Below the pieces are notes generated by a model. It was not told the origin of the DNA, did no database searches, and saw only the letters and a list, made by a program, of their open reading frames with translations. Positions 34,895-42,511 of a stretch of DNA of 64,000 nucleotides are shown here, piece after piece. The translations under genes were made by a program, and so were the position numbers. This DNA is from JAGRGG01 sp965217265. GTDB lineage: Bacteria; Pseudomonadota; Alphaproteobacteria; Geminicoccales; Geminicoccaceae. Each line of letters starts with the position of its first letter. The first letter of the stretch is position 1. Location: assembly GCA_965217265.1 (NCBI GenBank), contig CBDCHP010000011.1:1-64000 (forward strand), read 5' to 3'.

Positions 34895-35548
34895 TTGCGG
34901 TTGTCGTCAACGAAAGACAGCAAAACCAGCGAGATCGGGGGCGCGTTCTCAGCCGTGTTGACAGCCGAAGATCAGGGCCGGGCCAACCTCTACCGCCTGC
35001 TCGCGCGTTTGCTCGCGGGCGCGCCGGACGCCGACCTGCTCGGCCTGCTGCGCGGGCTGGAGGACACGGGCGGTCCGGTCGGGGCGGCGCTGGCCGGCTT
35101 GGCCGACGCGGCGCGAGAATCCGGGCCCGTACGGCTGGCGCGCGACTACCACGACCTGTTCATCGGCGTCGGCCGCGGCGAACTGGTGCCGTTCGGCTCT
35201 TGGTACGTGGCCGGCTTCCTGCACGAGAAGCCGCTCGCCCGGCTGCGCGGCGACTTGGGCGCGCTCGAGCTCGGCCGGACAGCCTCGACGCACGAGCCCG
35301 AGGACCACGTCGCGATGGTGTGCGAGACGATGGCGCTCATCGTCGAGGGCCGGGCCGGGGCGAAGGGCCCCGAGGCCGAGCGCCGCTTCTTCGACGCGCA
35401 CCTGCGCGACTGGCTCGGCGCCTTCTTTCGCGACCTCGAAGGTGCCGCGGCGGCGCGGGGCTTCTACGCCGCGCTCGGCCGTCTGGGCGGCGCCTTCGTG
35501 ACGGTCGAGGCGCAGGCGCTAGCCTTTCATCGAGCGCCGGCGGCGTGA
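34895..35548 (+). CDS. TorD-family chaperone for the formate dehydrogenase
   Basis: 217 residues, all-helical TorD/DmsD-type fold: ANLYRLLARLLAGAPDADLL, LARDYHDLFIGVGRGELVPF, SWYVAGFLHEKPLARLRGDL and HEPEDHVAMVCETMALIVEG (the EPxDH motif of the family). These cytoplasmic chaperones bind the Tat signal of molybdoenzymes and prevent export before cofactor loading; the likely client is FdhA encoded just downstream. The start is uncertain: TTG 34895 opens the frame, while GTG 34955 is closer to the conserved region; neither has a strong ribosome site. Confidence 0.88.
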   Translation: MRLSSTKDSKTSEIGGAFSAVLTAEDQGRANLYRLLARLLAGAPDADLLGLLRGLEDTGGPVGAALAGLADAARESGPVRLARDYHDLFIGVGRGELVPFGSWYVAGFLHEKPLARLRGDLGALELGRTASTHEPEDHVAMVCETMALIVEGRAGAKGPEAERRFFDAHLRDWLGAFFRDLEGAAAARGFYAALGRLGGAFVTVEAQALAFHRAPAA

Positions 35549-35586
35549 GGCCGGCAACGAACACACGAGCAACGGGACCGACGACG

Positions 35587-35811
35587 ATGCGCGAGCGTGA
35601 GACGAACGAGGGCAAGAACGACGGTAAGACTGGGGCGGGCCGGCGCGGGTTCCTGCGCTTTGCCGGTCTGAGCGGCATCGTCGGCGGGGCCGTGGCCCTC
35701 GTCGCCGGCGGCAGGGCCGCCAAGGCCGAGACGGCGGCCGAGGCCCCTACGGGCCGAGGCTACCGCGAGACCGACCACGTCCGCCAAGCCTACGACACGG
35801 CGCGCTTTTAA
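35587..35811 (+). CDS. Small twin-arginine protein of formate dehydrogenase operons
   Basis: 74 residues. The twin-arginine motif AGRRGFLRFAGLSGIVGGAV is followed by a hydrophobic stretch, an AKAE cleavage region and a short tail (YRETDHVRQAYDTARF). Such one-domain Tat-signal proteins occur in a constant place between torD-like and fdhA genes in many alpha-, beta- and gammaproteobacteria. The mature part would be only about 30 residues, so it may act as an assembly factor or small subunit rather than an enzyme. Start ATG 35587. Confidence 0.85.
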   Translation: MRERETNEGKNDGKTGAGRRGFLRFAGLSGIVGGAVALVAGGRAAKAETAAEAPTGRGYRETDHVRQAYDTARF

Positions 35812-35868
35812 CAGCGCGCGTCCAGCCAGCCATGCCACGCCTCTCGGGCCGATGACGGAGACCGAACG

Positions 35869-38745
35869 ATGCTGAGGAAGAAGGGGGTCACCCCCCGCGC
35901 CGACGCCCACCTGATCGCCCCCCTGGCGGCGGCCGCGAACGCCACGCTCGACCGGCGCGGTTTTCTGCAACGTTCCGGGGTGACGGTGACGGCGGGGGGC
36001 TTGGCGGCGTTCGGTACGCTCTCAAGCGGCATGATCGGCGAGGCCAAGGCCGCGGGGCCGGTGGTCGGCGCCGAGATCAGCCGCGTCAAGACGGTCTGCA
36101 CCCACTGCTCGGTCGGCTGCACCGTGATCGCAGAAGTGCAAAACGGCGTCTGGACCGGCCAGGAACCCGGCTTCGACTCGCCCTTCAACTTAGGCGCCCA
36201 CTGCGCCAAGGGCGCCTCGGTGCGCGAGCACGGCCACGGCGAGCGGCGCTTGAAGTACCCGACCAAGCTCGTCGACGGCGAATGGCGGCGCGTCTCCTGG
36301 GAGGAGGCGATCAACGAGATCGGCGACAAGATGGTCCAGGTCCGCGAGGAGAGCGGGCCCGACAGCGTCTACTGGCTGGGCTCGGCCAAGCACAGCAACG
36401 AGCAGGCGTACCTGATGCGCAAGTTCGCCGCCTTCTGGGGCACGAACAACATCGACCACCAGGCGCGCATCTGTCACTCGACCACGGTCGCGGGTGTGGC
36501 GAACACCTGGGGCTACGGGGCGATGACCAACTCCTACAACGACATCCACAAGTCCAAGGCGATCCTGATCATCGGCGGCAACCCCGCCGAGGCGCACCCG
36601 GTCTCGCTCCTGCACCTGCTGAAAGCGAAGGAGCAGGGCGCTCCCTTGATCGTCTGCGACCCGCGCTTCACCCGCACGGCGGCGCACGCCGACGAGTTCG
36701 TCCGTCTGCGCCCAGGCACCGACGTGGCGTTCGTCTGGGGCATCCTCTGGCACATCTTCGAGAACGGCTGGGAGGACAAGGAGTACATCAATCAGCGCGT
36801 CTGGGGCATGGACCGGGTGCGCGAAGAGGTCGCCAAGTGGACGCCCGACGAGGTCGAGCGCGTCACCGGCGTGCCGGGCGCACAGTTGAACAAGGTCGCC
36901 AAGCTGATGGCCGACAACCGGCCCGGCACGCTGATCTGGTGCATGGGCGGCACGCAGCACACGACCGGCAACAACAACACCCGTGCGTATTGCATCCTGC
37001 AACTGGCGCTGGGCAACATCGGCAAGGCCGGCGGCGGCACCAACATCTTCCGCGGCCACGACAACGTCCAGGGTGCGACCGACGTCGGCGTCCTGATGGA
37101 CAGCCTGCCCGGCTACTACGGCCTCACCGACGGCGCCTGGAAGCACTGGGCGCGCGTGTGGGACGTCGATTACGAGGATCTGAAGAGCCGCTTCAAGGAC
37201 CAGGAGATCATGGAGGCGCCGGGCATTCCGGTATCGCGCTGGTTCGACGGCGTCTTGGAGGATCTCTCCAACGTCGATCAGGCTGACAACGTGCGCGCCA
37301 TGGTCTTCTGGGGCCACGCGCCGAACTCGCAGACGCGCCTGCCCGACATGCAGCGGGCGATGCAAAAGCTCGACCTCCTCGTCGTCGTCGACCCCTACCC
37401 GACGATGACGGCCGCGATGCACGGGCGCACCGACGGCGTCTACCTCCTGCCCGCCACGACCCAGTTCGAGACCTACGGCTCGGTCACGGCCTCGAACCGC
37501 TCCTTGCAGTGGCGCGAGAAGGTGGTCGAGCCTCTGTTCGAGTCCAAGGTCGATCACGAGATCATGTATCTCTTCGCCGAGAAGTTCGGCTTCGCCGAGC
37601 CGATGTTCAAGCACATCAAGGTCGAGGGCAAGGTGCCCTTGATCGAGGACTGCACGCGCGAGTTCAACAAGGGCATGTGGACGATCGGCTACACGGGCCA
37701 GAGCCCGGAGCGGATGCGGCTCCACATGCAAAACCAGCACACCTTCGACAAGACGACGCTGCGCGCCAACGGCGGCCCCGCCGACGGCGACTATTACGGC
37801 CTGCCCTGGCCGACCTGGGGCACGCCCGAACTAAAGCATCCGGGCACGGCCAACCTCTACGACACCTCGCTGCACGTCATGGACGGCGGCCTGACCTTCA
37901 GGGCGCGCTTCGGCGTCGAGTACGAGGGCGAGAACCTCTTGGCCGAGGGCAGCTACTCGAAGGGTTCGGAGCTGAAGGACGGCTATCCTGAGTTCACCAT
38001 GGCGATGCTCAAGGAACTCGGCTGGGACGGCGACCTGACCGACGAGGAGCGCGCCGTCGTCGAGAAGGTCGGCGGCGACACGGCCAACTGGAAGACCGAC
38101 CTCTCGGGCGGCATCCAGCGCGTCGCCCTGAAGCACGGCTGCGCGCCCTTCGGCAACGCCAAGGCGCGCTGCATGGTCTGGAACTTCCCCGACCCGATCC
38201 CCTTGCACCGCGAGCCGCTCTACACCCTGCGCCGCGACCTGTTGCCCAAGTACGAGACCTACGCCGACCGGCAGTTCTTCCGCCTGCCGACCTTGTACAA
38301 GTCGATCCAGCAGTACGACTACTCGAAGGACTACCCGATCACGCTCACCTCGGGCCGGCTGGTCGAGTACGAGGGCGGCGGCGACGAGACCCGCTCCAAT
38401 CCCTGGCTCGCCGAGTTGCAGCAGCAGATGTTCGTCGAGATCAACCCGTTCGACGCCAACAACCTCGGCGTCCAGGACGGCAGGCTGGTCTGGGTCGAGG
38501 GTCCCGAGGGCGGGCGCGTGCAGGTGATGGCGATGGTGACCGAGCGGGTCGGGAAAGGCGTTGCCTTCATGCCGTTCCACTTCGGCGGCATGTGGCAGGG
38601 CGAGAGCCAGCGCGGCAACTACCCGAAGGGGTCCGACCCCTACGTCATCGGCGAGGCCTGCAACACCGCGCAGACCTACGGCTACGACAGCGTCACCCAG
38701 ATGCAAGAGACCAAGGCCACGATCTGCCGGATCACGGCGGTCTAA
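35869..38745 (+). CDS. fdhA: Formate dehydrogenase catalytic subunit (Mo/W-bis-MGD, Cys type)
   Basis: 958 residues. A Tat signal (DRRGFLQ, residues 28-34) leads to the [4Fe-4S] site CTHCSVGC plus HCAKG (Cys 77, 80, 84, 112), then the molybdopterin oxidoreductase fold. The active-site position is Cys202 in QARICHSTTVAG, so it uses cysteine, not selenocysteine, with the conserved His next to it. C-terminal MGD-binding domain includes SGRLVEYEGGGDETRSNPWL. It oxidises formate to CO2 in the periplasm and passes electrons to the beta and gamma subunits. Length is normal for the membrane-bound Fdh/Fdo type. Start ATG 35869; the operon continues with fdhB after 15 bases. Confidence 0.96.
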   Translation: MLRKKGVTPRADAHLIAPLAAAANATLDRRGFLQRSGVTVTAGGLAAFGTLSSGMIGEAKAAGPVVGAEISRVKTVCTHCSVGCTVIAEVQNGVWTGQEPGFDSPFNLGAHCAKGASVREHGHGERRLKYPTKLVDGEWRRVSWEEAINEIGDKMVQVREESGPDSVYWLGSAKHSNEQAYLMRKFAAFWGTNNIDHQARICHSTTVAGVANTWGYGAMTNSYNDIHKSKAILIIGGNPAEAHPVSLLHLLKAKEQGAPLIVCDPRFTRTAAHADEFVRLRPGTDVAFVWGILWHIFENGWEDKEYINQRVWGMDRVREEVAKWTPDEVERVTGVPGAQLNKVAKLMADNRPGTLIWCMGGTQHTTGNNNTRAYCILQLALGNIGKAGGGTNIFRGHDNVQGATDVGVLMDSLPGYYGLTDGAWKHWARVWDVDYEDLKSRFKDQEIMEAPGIPVSRWFDGVLEDLSNVDQADNVRAMVFWGHAPNSQTRLPDMQRAMQKLDLLVVVDPYPTMTAAMHGRTDGVYLLPATTQFETYGSVTASNRSLQWREKVVEPLFESKVDHEIMYLFAEKFGFAEPMFKHIKVEGKVPLIEDCTREFNKGMWTIGYTGQSPERMRLHMQNQHTFDKTTLRANGGPADGDYYGLPWPTWGTPELKHPGTANLYDTSLHVMDGGLTFRARFGVEYEGENLLAEGSYSKGSELKDGYPEFTMAMLKELGWDGDLTDEERAVVEKVGGDTANWKTDLSGGIQRVALKHGCAPFGNAKARCMVWNFPDPIPLHREPLYTLRRDLLPKYETYADRQFFRLPTLYKSIQQYDYSKDYPITLTSGRLVEYEGGGDETRSNPWLAELQQQMFVEINPFDANNLGVQDGRLVWVEGPEGGRVQVMAMVTERVGKGVAFMPFHFGGMWQGESQRGNYPKGSDPYVIGEACNTAQTYGYDSVTQMQETKATICRITAV

Positions 38746-38760
38746 GGGGATAGAACGAGC

Positions 38761-39357
38761 ATGGCACGGATGAAATTCCTCTGCGACGCCGAGCGCTGCA
38801 TCGAGTGCAACGCCTGCGTCACCGCCTGCAAGAACGAACACGAGGTCCCCTGGGGCATCAACCGCCGGCGGGTCGTCACCCTGAACGACGGCCAGCCGGG
38901 CGAGCGCTCGATGTCGATCGCCTGCATGCACTGCTCAGACGCGCCCTGCGCCGCGGTCTGCCCGGTCGATTGCTTCTACACCACCGAGCAGGGCGTGGTG
39001 CTGCACTCGAAGGACTTGTGCATCGGCTGCGGTTACTGCTTCTACGCCTGCCCGTTCGGAGCGCCGCAGTTCCCTCAGGCGGCGAACTTCGGCGGGCGCG
39101 GCAAGATGGACAAGTGCACCTTCTGCGCCGGCGGCCCCGAGGACGACGGGGGCCAAGTCGAGTTCGAGAAGTACGGCCGCAACCGGCTTGCCGAGGGCAA
39201 GCTGCCCTTGTGCGCCGAGATGTGCTCGACCAAGGCGCTGCTCGCCGGCGACGGCGACGTGGTCGCCGACATCTACCGCGAGCGCGTCGCGGCGCGCGGC
39301 TTCGGCTCCGGCGCCTGGGGCTGGGGCACCGCCTACGACAACACCAGCGGCGCTTGA
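38761..39357 (+). CDS. fdhB: Formate dehydrogenase iron-sulfur (beta) subunit
   Basis: 198 residues with four [4Fe-4S] cysteine groups of the FdnH/HybA type: CIECNACVTACKNEHEVPWG, CMHCSDAPCAAVCPVDCF, CIGCGYCFYACPFGAPQFP, and a fourth site split between CTFC and CAEMCSTKALLAGD. It carries electrons from the catalytic subunit to the cytochrome b subunit. No Tat signal, so it is probably exported together with FdhA. The C-terminal TM anchor seen in E. coli FdnH is missing; a separate small membrane protein follows and could supply it. Confidence 0.95.
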   Translation: MARMKFLCDAERCIECNACVTACKNEHEVPWGINRRRVVTLNDGQPGERSMSIACMHCSDAPCAAVCPVDCFYTTEQGVVLHSKDLCIGCGYCFYACPFGAPQFPQAANFGGRGKMDKCTFCAGGPEDDGGQVEFEKYGRNRLAEGKLPLCAEMCSTKALLAGDGDVVADIYRERVAARGFGSGAWGWGTAYDNTSGA

Positions 39358-39418
39358 GCTTGGAACAGGGGGCGGGTTTGGGCGCCGCCCCCTCAGCCGC
39401 CAACGAGAAGACTCGGGC

Positions 39419-39625
39419 ATGACAGCAACCTCGATCATCGCGCGCATCATCGCCGCAGCCGTGCTGATCGCCGCCGCCTTCTTCATCGTCAGCATCGTCG
39501 CGACGCCGGCCTCGGACGAGGCCTTTTTCTTTCCGACCGGCAAGTACGAGGGCAAGCCCGATTCGCCGCCGCCCGCGGATGCGATCGAGAACATGCACGA
39601 CCGTGCCCAGACTCAAGCTTTTTGA
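39419..39625 (+). CDS. Small single-TM protein in the formate dehydrogenase operon
   Basis: 68 residues from ATG 39419. One TM helix (IIARIIAAAVLIAAAFFIVS) near the N-terminus, then a short periplasmic tail (FPTGKYEGKPDSPPPADAIE). It lies between the beta and gamma subunit genes, and the spacing suggests co-transcription. I do not recognise a named family. Because FdhB lacks its usual membrane anchor, this peptide may act as a detached anchor or accessory subunit; that is inference from position and topology. Confidence 0.7.
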   Translation: MTATSIIARIIAAAVLIAAAFFIVSIVATPASDEAFFFPTGKYEGKPDSPPPADAIENMHDRAQTQAF

Positions 39626-39643
39626 GGCCCGAGCCTTCTTAGG

Positions 39644-40726
39644 ATGCGAACGCCCATGACCCTTCCCCGCTGGCTCCACGCCCTCCTCCTCGTCCTGGTC
39701 CTCACGGTCCCGGCGGCACAAGCGCAGCAGGCGGACGCCGTGCGCCCGCCGGAAGGGGCGTCTCAGGTCCCCGTCGAGCGCGAGATCGCGGGCGAGCGCT
39801 ACGACAACGACGCCGACTATTGGCGGCAGGTGCGCCAGGGGCAGGACGGTCACGTGCCGCAGGCGACGGCCAAGAGCGGCATCATGATCCAGTCGGCCGG
39901 CGAGGGCTGGCGCAACCTGAGAAACGGCCCTTACCTGCGCTGGTCGGGCTACCTGCTCTTGGGCGTCATCGGCGCGCTCGCCCTGTTCTACGCCCTGCGT
40001 GGGCGGATGCGGATACAAAAGGGCTTCAGCGGCTACACGATCCGCCGCTTTCGCTTCACCGAGCGGGTGACGCACTGGCTGACCTCGATCTCCTTCGTCG
40101 TCTTGGCGCTGACCGGCCTCAACCTCGTCTTCGGCCGCCAGCTCATCATGCCGTTGATCGGCCACGAGGCGTTCGCCGTCCTCGCGGTCTGGGGCAAGAC
40201 GCTGCACAACTACGTCGCGTTCGCCTTCATGCTCGGCATCGTCTTGATGTTCGTGCAGTGGGTGGCGCAGAACATCCCCAACCGGCAAGACCTCGCCTGG
40301 ATCGCCAAGGCCGGCGGCTTCTTCGGCGGCCACGCCTCGGCGAGCAAGTTCAACTTTGGCCAGAAAGTAATCTTCTGGCTCACCATCGTGTTCGGCCTCA
40401 GCGTCAGCCTGTCGGGCCTGCAACTCCTCTTTCCCTACCAATTGCCGCTCTTCACCAAGACCTTCGCATTTTTGAACTACATCCCCGGCGTCGACCTGCC
40501 GACCGCCCTGTCGCCGATCGCCGAGCAGCAGCTGGCGATCCTGTGGCACGGCATCGTCTCGATGCTGTTCGTTGCCGTCATCCTCGGCCACATCTACATC
40601 GGCTCGGTCGGCATGCAGGGCGGCTTCGCCGCGATGGGCAGCGGCCGGGTCGACCTCAACTGGGCGCGCGAGCACCACGATTTGTGGGTCGAGGACCTGC
40701 AGGATACCGCCCCGGCCCGGCGCTGA
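39644..40726 (+). CDS. fdhC: Formate dehydrogenase cytochrome b556 (gamma) subunit
   Basis: 360 residues. Signal peptide (HALLLVLVLTVPAAQA), a periplasmic stretch of about 80 residues, then a TM helix (YLRWSGYLLLGVIGALALFY) and the four-helix cytochrome b core: FTERVTHWLTSISFVVLALT, WGKTLHNYVAFAFMLGIVLM, VIFWLTIVFGLSVSLSGLQLL and ILWHGIVSMLFVAVILGHIY. The His residues in these helices match the heme ligands of the FdnI/FdoI family. It takes electrons from FdhB and reduces quinone. Start ATG 39644; ATG 39656 is also possible. Its stop overlaps the next ATG (TGATG). Confidence 0.94.
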   Translation: MRTPMTLPRWLHALLLVLVLTVPAAQAQQADAVRPPEGASQVPVEREIAGERYDNDADYWRQVRQGQDGHVPQATAKSGIMIQSAGEGWRNLRNGPYLRWSGYLLLGVIGALALFYALRGRMRIQKGFSGYTIRRFRFTERVTHWLTSISFVVLALTGLNLVFGRQLIMPLIGHEAFAVLAVWGKTLHNYVAFAFMLGIVLMFVQWVAQNIPNRQDLAWIAKAGGFFGGHASASKFNFGQKVIFWLTIVFGLSVSLSGLQLLFPYQLPLFTKTFAFLNYIPGVDLPTALSPIAEQQLAILWHGIVSMLFVAVILGHIYIGSVGMQGGFAAMGSGRVDLNWAREHHDLWVEDLQDTAPARR

Positions 40727-42015
40727 TGCGGCGGCTCGGCCCCGCCGCCGCGGCGCTGGCGTTCTTGGCCCTGGCGCCGGGCGCCGACGCCGAGCCGCAC
40801 GCCGGCCCGATCCGGGCGCTGGCCGCGCTCGACGGGATCCTGTTCTCCGGCGGCTTCGACTACACCGTCAAGAGCTGGTCGATCGATGGGCCTAAAGCCG
40901 CGACGTGGGCCGCGACGTGGCCCGGCCACCACGCGCCGGTGACGGCGCTCGCGGCGGCGAACGGCCTGGTCTGGTCCGGCGATCAGGCGGGCCGCGTCCT
41001 CGGCCGCGACGCGACCGACGGGACCGTGCGGGTCGAGATCGCGGACGGCCGCGACGCCGTCACCGGACTCGCGCTCGACGCCCGTGGCCGTCTCGCCGTT
41101 GCCCACCGCGACGGCACGCTCGCCCTCTACGCCGCCGACGGCGCGCCGGTCGCGAGGGCGTCAATGCCGGCACCCCTCCTCGCCGTCTTGTGGGACCGGG
41201 GCGAGATCGTCGCCGGCGGCGGCGACGGGGGCGTGCGCCGCTACCGCCTCGACGGCCACGACCTCGCCCCGACGGCGCTGGTGGCGCCGGGCGGCATGCC
41301 CGTCGTCGGGCTCGCGACGATCGAGGGGGGGCTCCTCGTCCTGCGCGGCGACGGCGAGTTCAACCGCCACGACTTAGGTAACGGCGGGCGCATCGCCGGC
41401 GTCCGGGCGCACGCCAACGGCGCCATCGCGCTCGCCGTCGGTATCGACGGCACGCGCGCCGTCACCGCCGACGCCGGTGGCGAGGTCGTCCTGTGGCGCT
41501 TTCCAGCACAGGTGCCGGTGCGCGCCGTGACGATCGAGGGCGAGCCGGTCTGGGCCGCCGCCTTCATCGACGACGCCACCGTGGCGCTCGGCGGCGCCGA
41601 CGGGCGGGTGCGGCTCTGGCGCCCCGGCGACGACGCCGTGCTCGCGTCCGCTAGCGCCGAGCGCGAGGGCCTGCCGGAGCCGCACAGCGAGGGCGCGCGG
41701 CTGTTCAAGAAGTGCGTCGCCTGCCACGACTTGAAGAGGGCCGCGTCCGCCAAGCCCGGCCCGAGCTTCAAGGGCCTGTTCGGTCGCCCCGCCGGCTCGC
41801 TGCCCGCCTTCGACTACTCCCCGGCCCTGGTCGACAGCGGCGTCGTCTGGAGCGTGACGACGCTCGACGCGCTCCTCGCCGACGGGCCGGACGACTACCT
41901 GCCCGGCAGCCGTATGCCGCTCCAGCGCATCAACGACCCGGACGATCGCCGCACGCTCATCGCCTACCTGCGCCGGGTCACCGGCACGTCCCCCGCCAGC
42001 GGAGCCCGCCCATGA
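40726..42015 (+). CDS. WD40-like beta-propeller fused to cytochrome c
   Basis: 429 residues. Signal peptide (LGPAAAALAFLALAPGADAE), then about 300 residues of WD40/quinoprotein-like repeats (LDGILFSGGFDYTVKSWSID, DAGGEVVLWRFPAQVPVRAV, GGADGRVRLWRPGDDAVLAS), then a class-I cytochrome c domain with heme motif CVACH near residue 329, a GPSFKGLFGRPAG loop and the distal Met in GSRMPLQRI. It is periplasmic. The start overlaps the cytochrome b stop, so it is part of the formate dehydrogenase operon and may receive electrons from it or dock another partner through the propeller. The fusion's specific partner is unknown. Confidence 0.88.
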   Translation: MRRLGPAAAALAFLALAPGADAEPHAGPIRALAALDGILFSGGFDYTVKSWSIDGPKAATWAATWPGHHAPVTALAAANGLVWSGDQAGRVLGRDATDGTVRVEIADGRDAVTGLALDARGRLAVAHRDGTLALYAADGAPVARASMPAPLLAVLWDRGEIVAGGGDGGVRRYRLDGHDLAPTALVAPGGMPVVGLATIEGGLLVLRGDGEFNRHDLGNGGRIAGVRAHANGAIALAVGIDGTRAVTADAGGEVVLWRFPAQVPVRAVTIEGEPVWAAAFIDDATVALGGADGRVRLWRPGDDAVLASASAEREGLPEPHSEGARLFKKCVACHDLKRAASAKPGPSFKGLFGRPAGSLPAFDYSPALVDSGVVWSVTTLDALLADGPDDYLPGSRMPLQRINDPDDRRTLIAYLRRVTGTSPASGARP

Positions 42016-42362
42016 TGGCCTTCCTCACCAGCCTCGTCCTCGTCGTCCTGATCTCGCTCGGCGCGTGGTTCGGGCTCGAACAGGTCGACGAGACCTCGGC
42101 CCAGGCCTACAGCACGTCCTCGGTGCGCTTAGGGGACGTCGCAGAAGCGTCCGGCACGCCGGAGGTCGACAGCGGCCCCGGCGTCGGCGCCGCGCTCACG
42201 CCGGGGCTCGACGAGGCAGCATTGCGCCATCGTGCCGCCGACAACCAAGACGAGGCTGCCGTGCAACAGCGCACCGCCGGCAAACAAGCCATCCAGCCCG
42301 ACGCCGTACGGGTCACGCCGATCGAGGACACGGTCGAGACCGGGCCGGAAGCCGGGGGGTGA
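42012..42362 (+). CDS. Small membrane-anchored protein at the end of the fdh operon
   Basis: 116 residues; ATG 42012 overlaps the stop of the WD40-cytochrome gene. One N-terminal TM helix (MAFLTSLVLVVLISLGAWFG), then a hydrophilic, Ala/Asp/Glu-rich tail without cysteines or recognisable domain (VRLGDVAEASGTPEVDSGPG and onward). Unrecognised. Translational coupling to the cytochrome gene suggests a role in anchoring or assembling it. The operon ends here, with repeat copy F starting four bases after the stop. Confidence 0.7.
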   Translation: MMAFLTSLVLVVLISLGAWFGLEQVDETSAQAYSTSSVRLGDVAEASGTPEVDSGPGVGAALTPGLDEAALRHRAADNQDEAAVQQRTAGKQAIQPDAVRVTPIEDTVETGPEAGG

Positions 42363-42365
42363 GTG

Positions 42366-42511
42366 AACGCTTCGCGTGCGCTCGCCGCGCAAGCTTTCTT
42401 CTTTCTTTTTGCAACTTTGGCCGGGGCTGGCCCCGACGTTGAGGCCAATCTCCAACGACAAGTAGCAAAAAAAGAAGAGAGAAGACCGCGCGTCAGCGCA
42501 CGCGAAGCGTT
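42366..42511. repeat. Palindromic terminator-like repeat, copy F (reverse)
   Basis: Arms AACGCTTCGCGTGCGCT and AGCGCACGCGAAGCGTT are perfect reverse complements over 17 bases. The core reads in the inverted direction (CGTTGAGGCCAATCTCCAAC, GACAAGTAGCAAAAAAAG) and is close to that of copy I. It separates the converging fdh operon and RTX gene, and the last two bases belong to the RTX stop codon (TAA at 42510-42512 on the minus strand). Confidence 0.88.

Noticed and set aside
36460..36490. Possible selenocysteine formate dehydrogenase
   Set aside because: The active-site codon is a normal Cys codon (ICHSTT), with no in-frame TGA and no need for a SECIS element.
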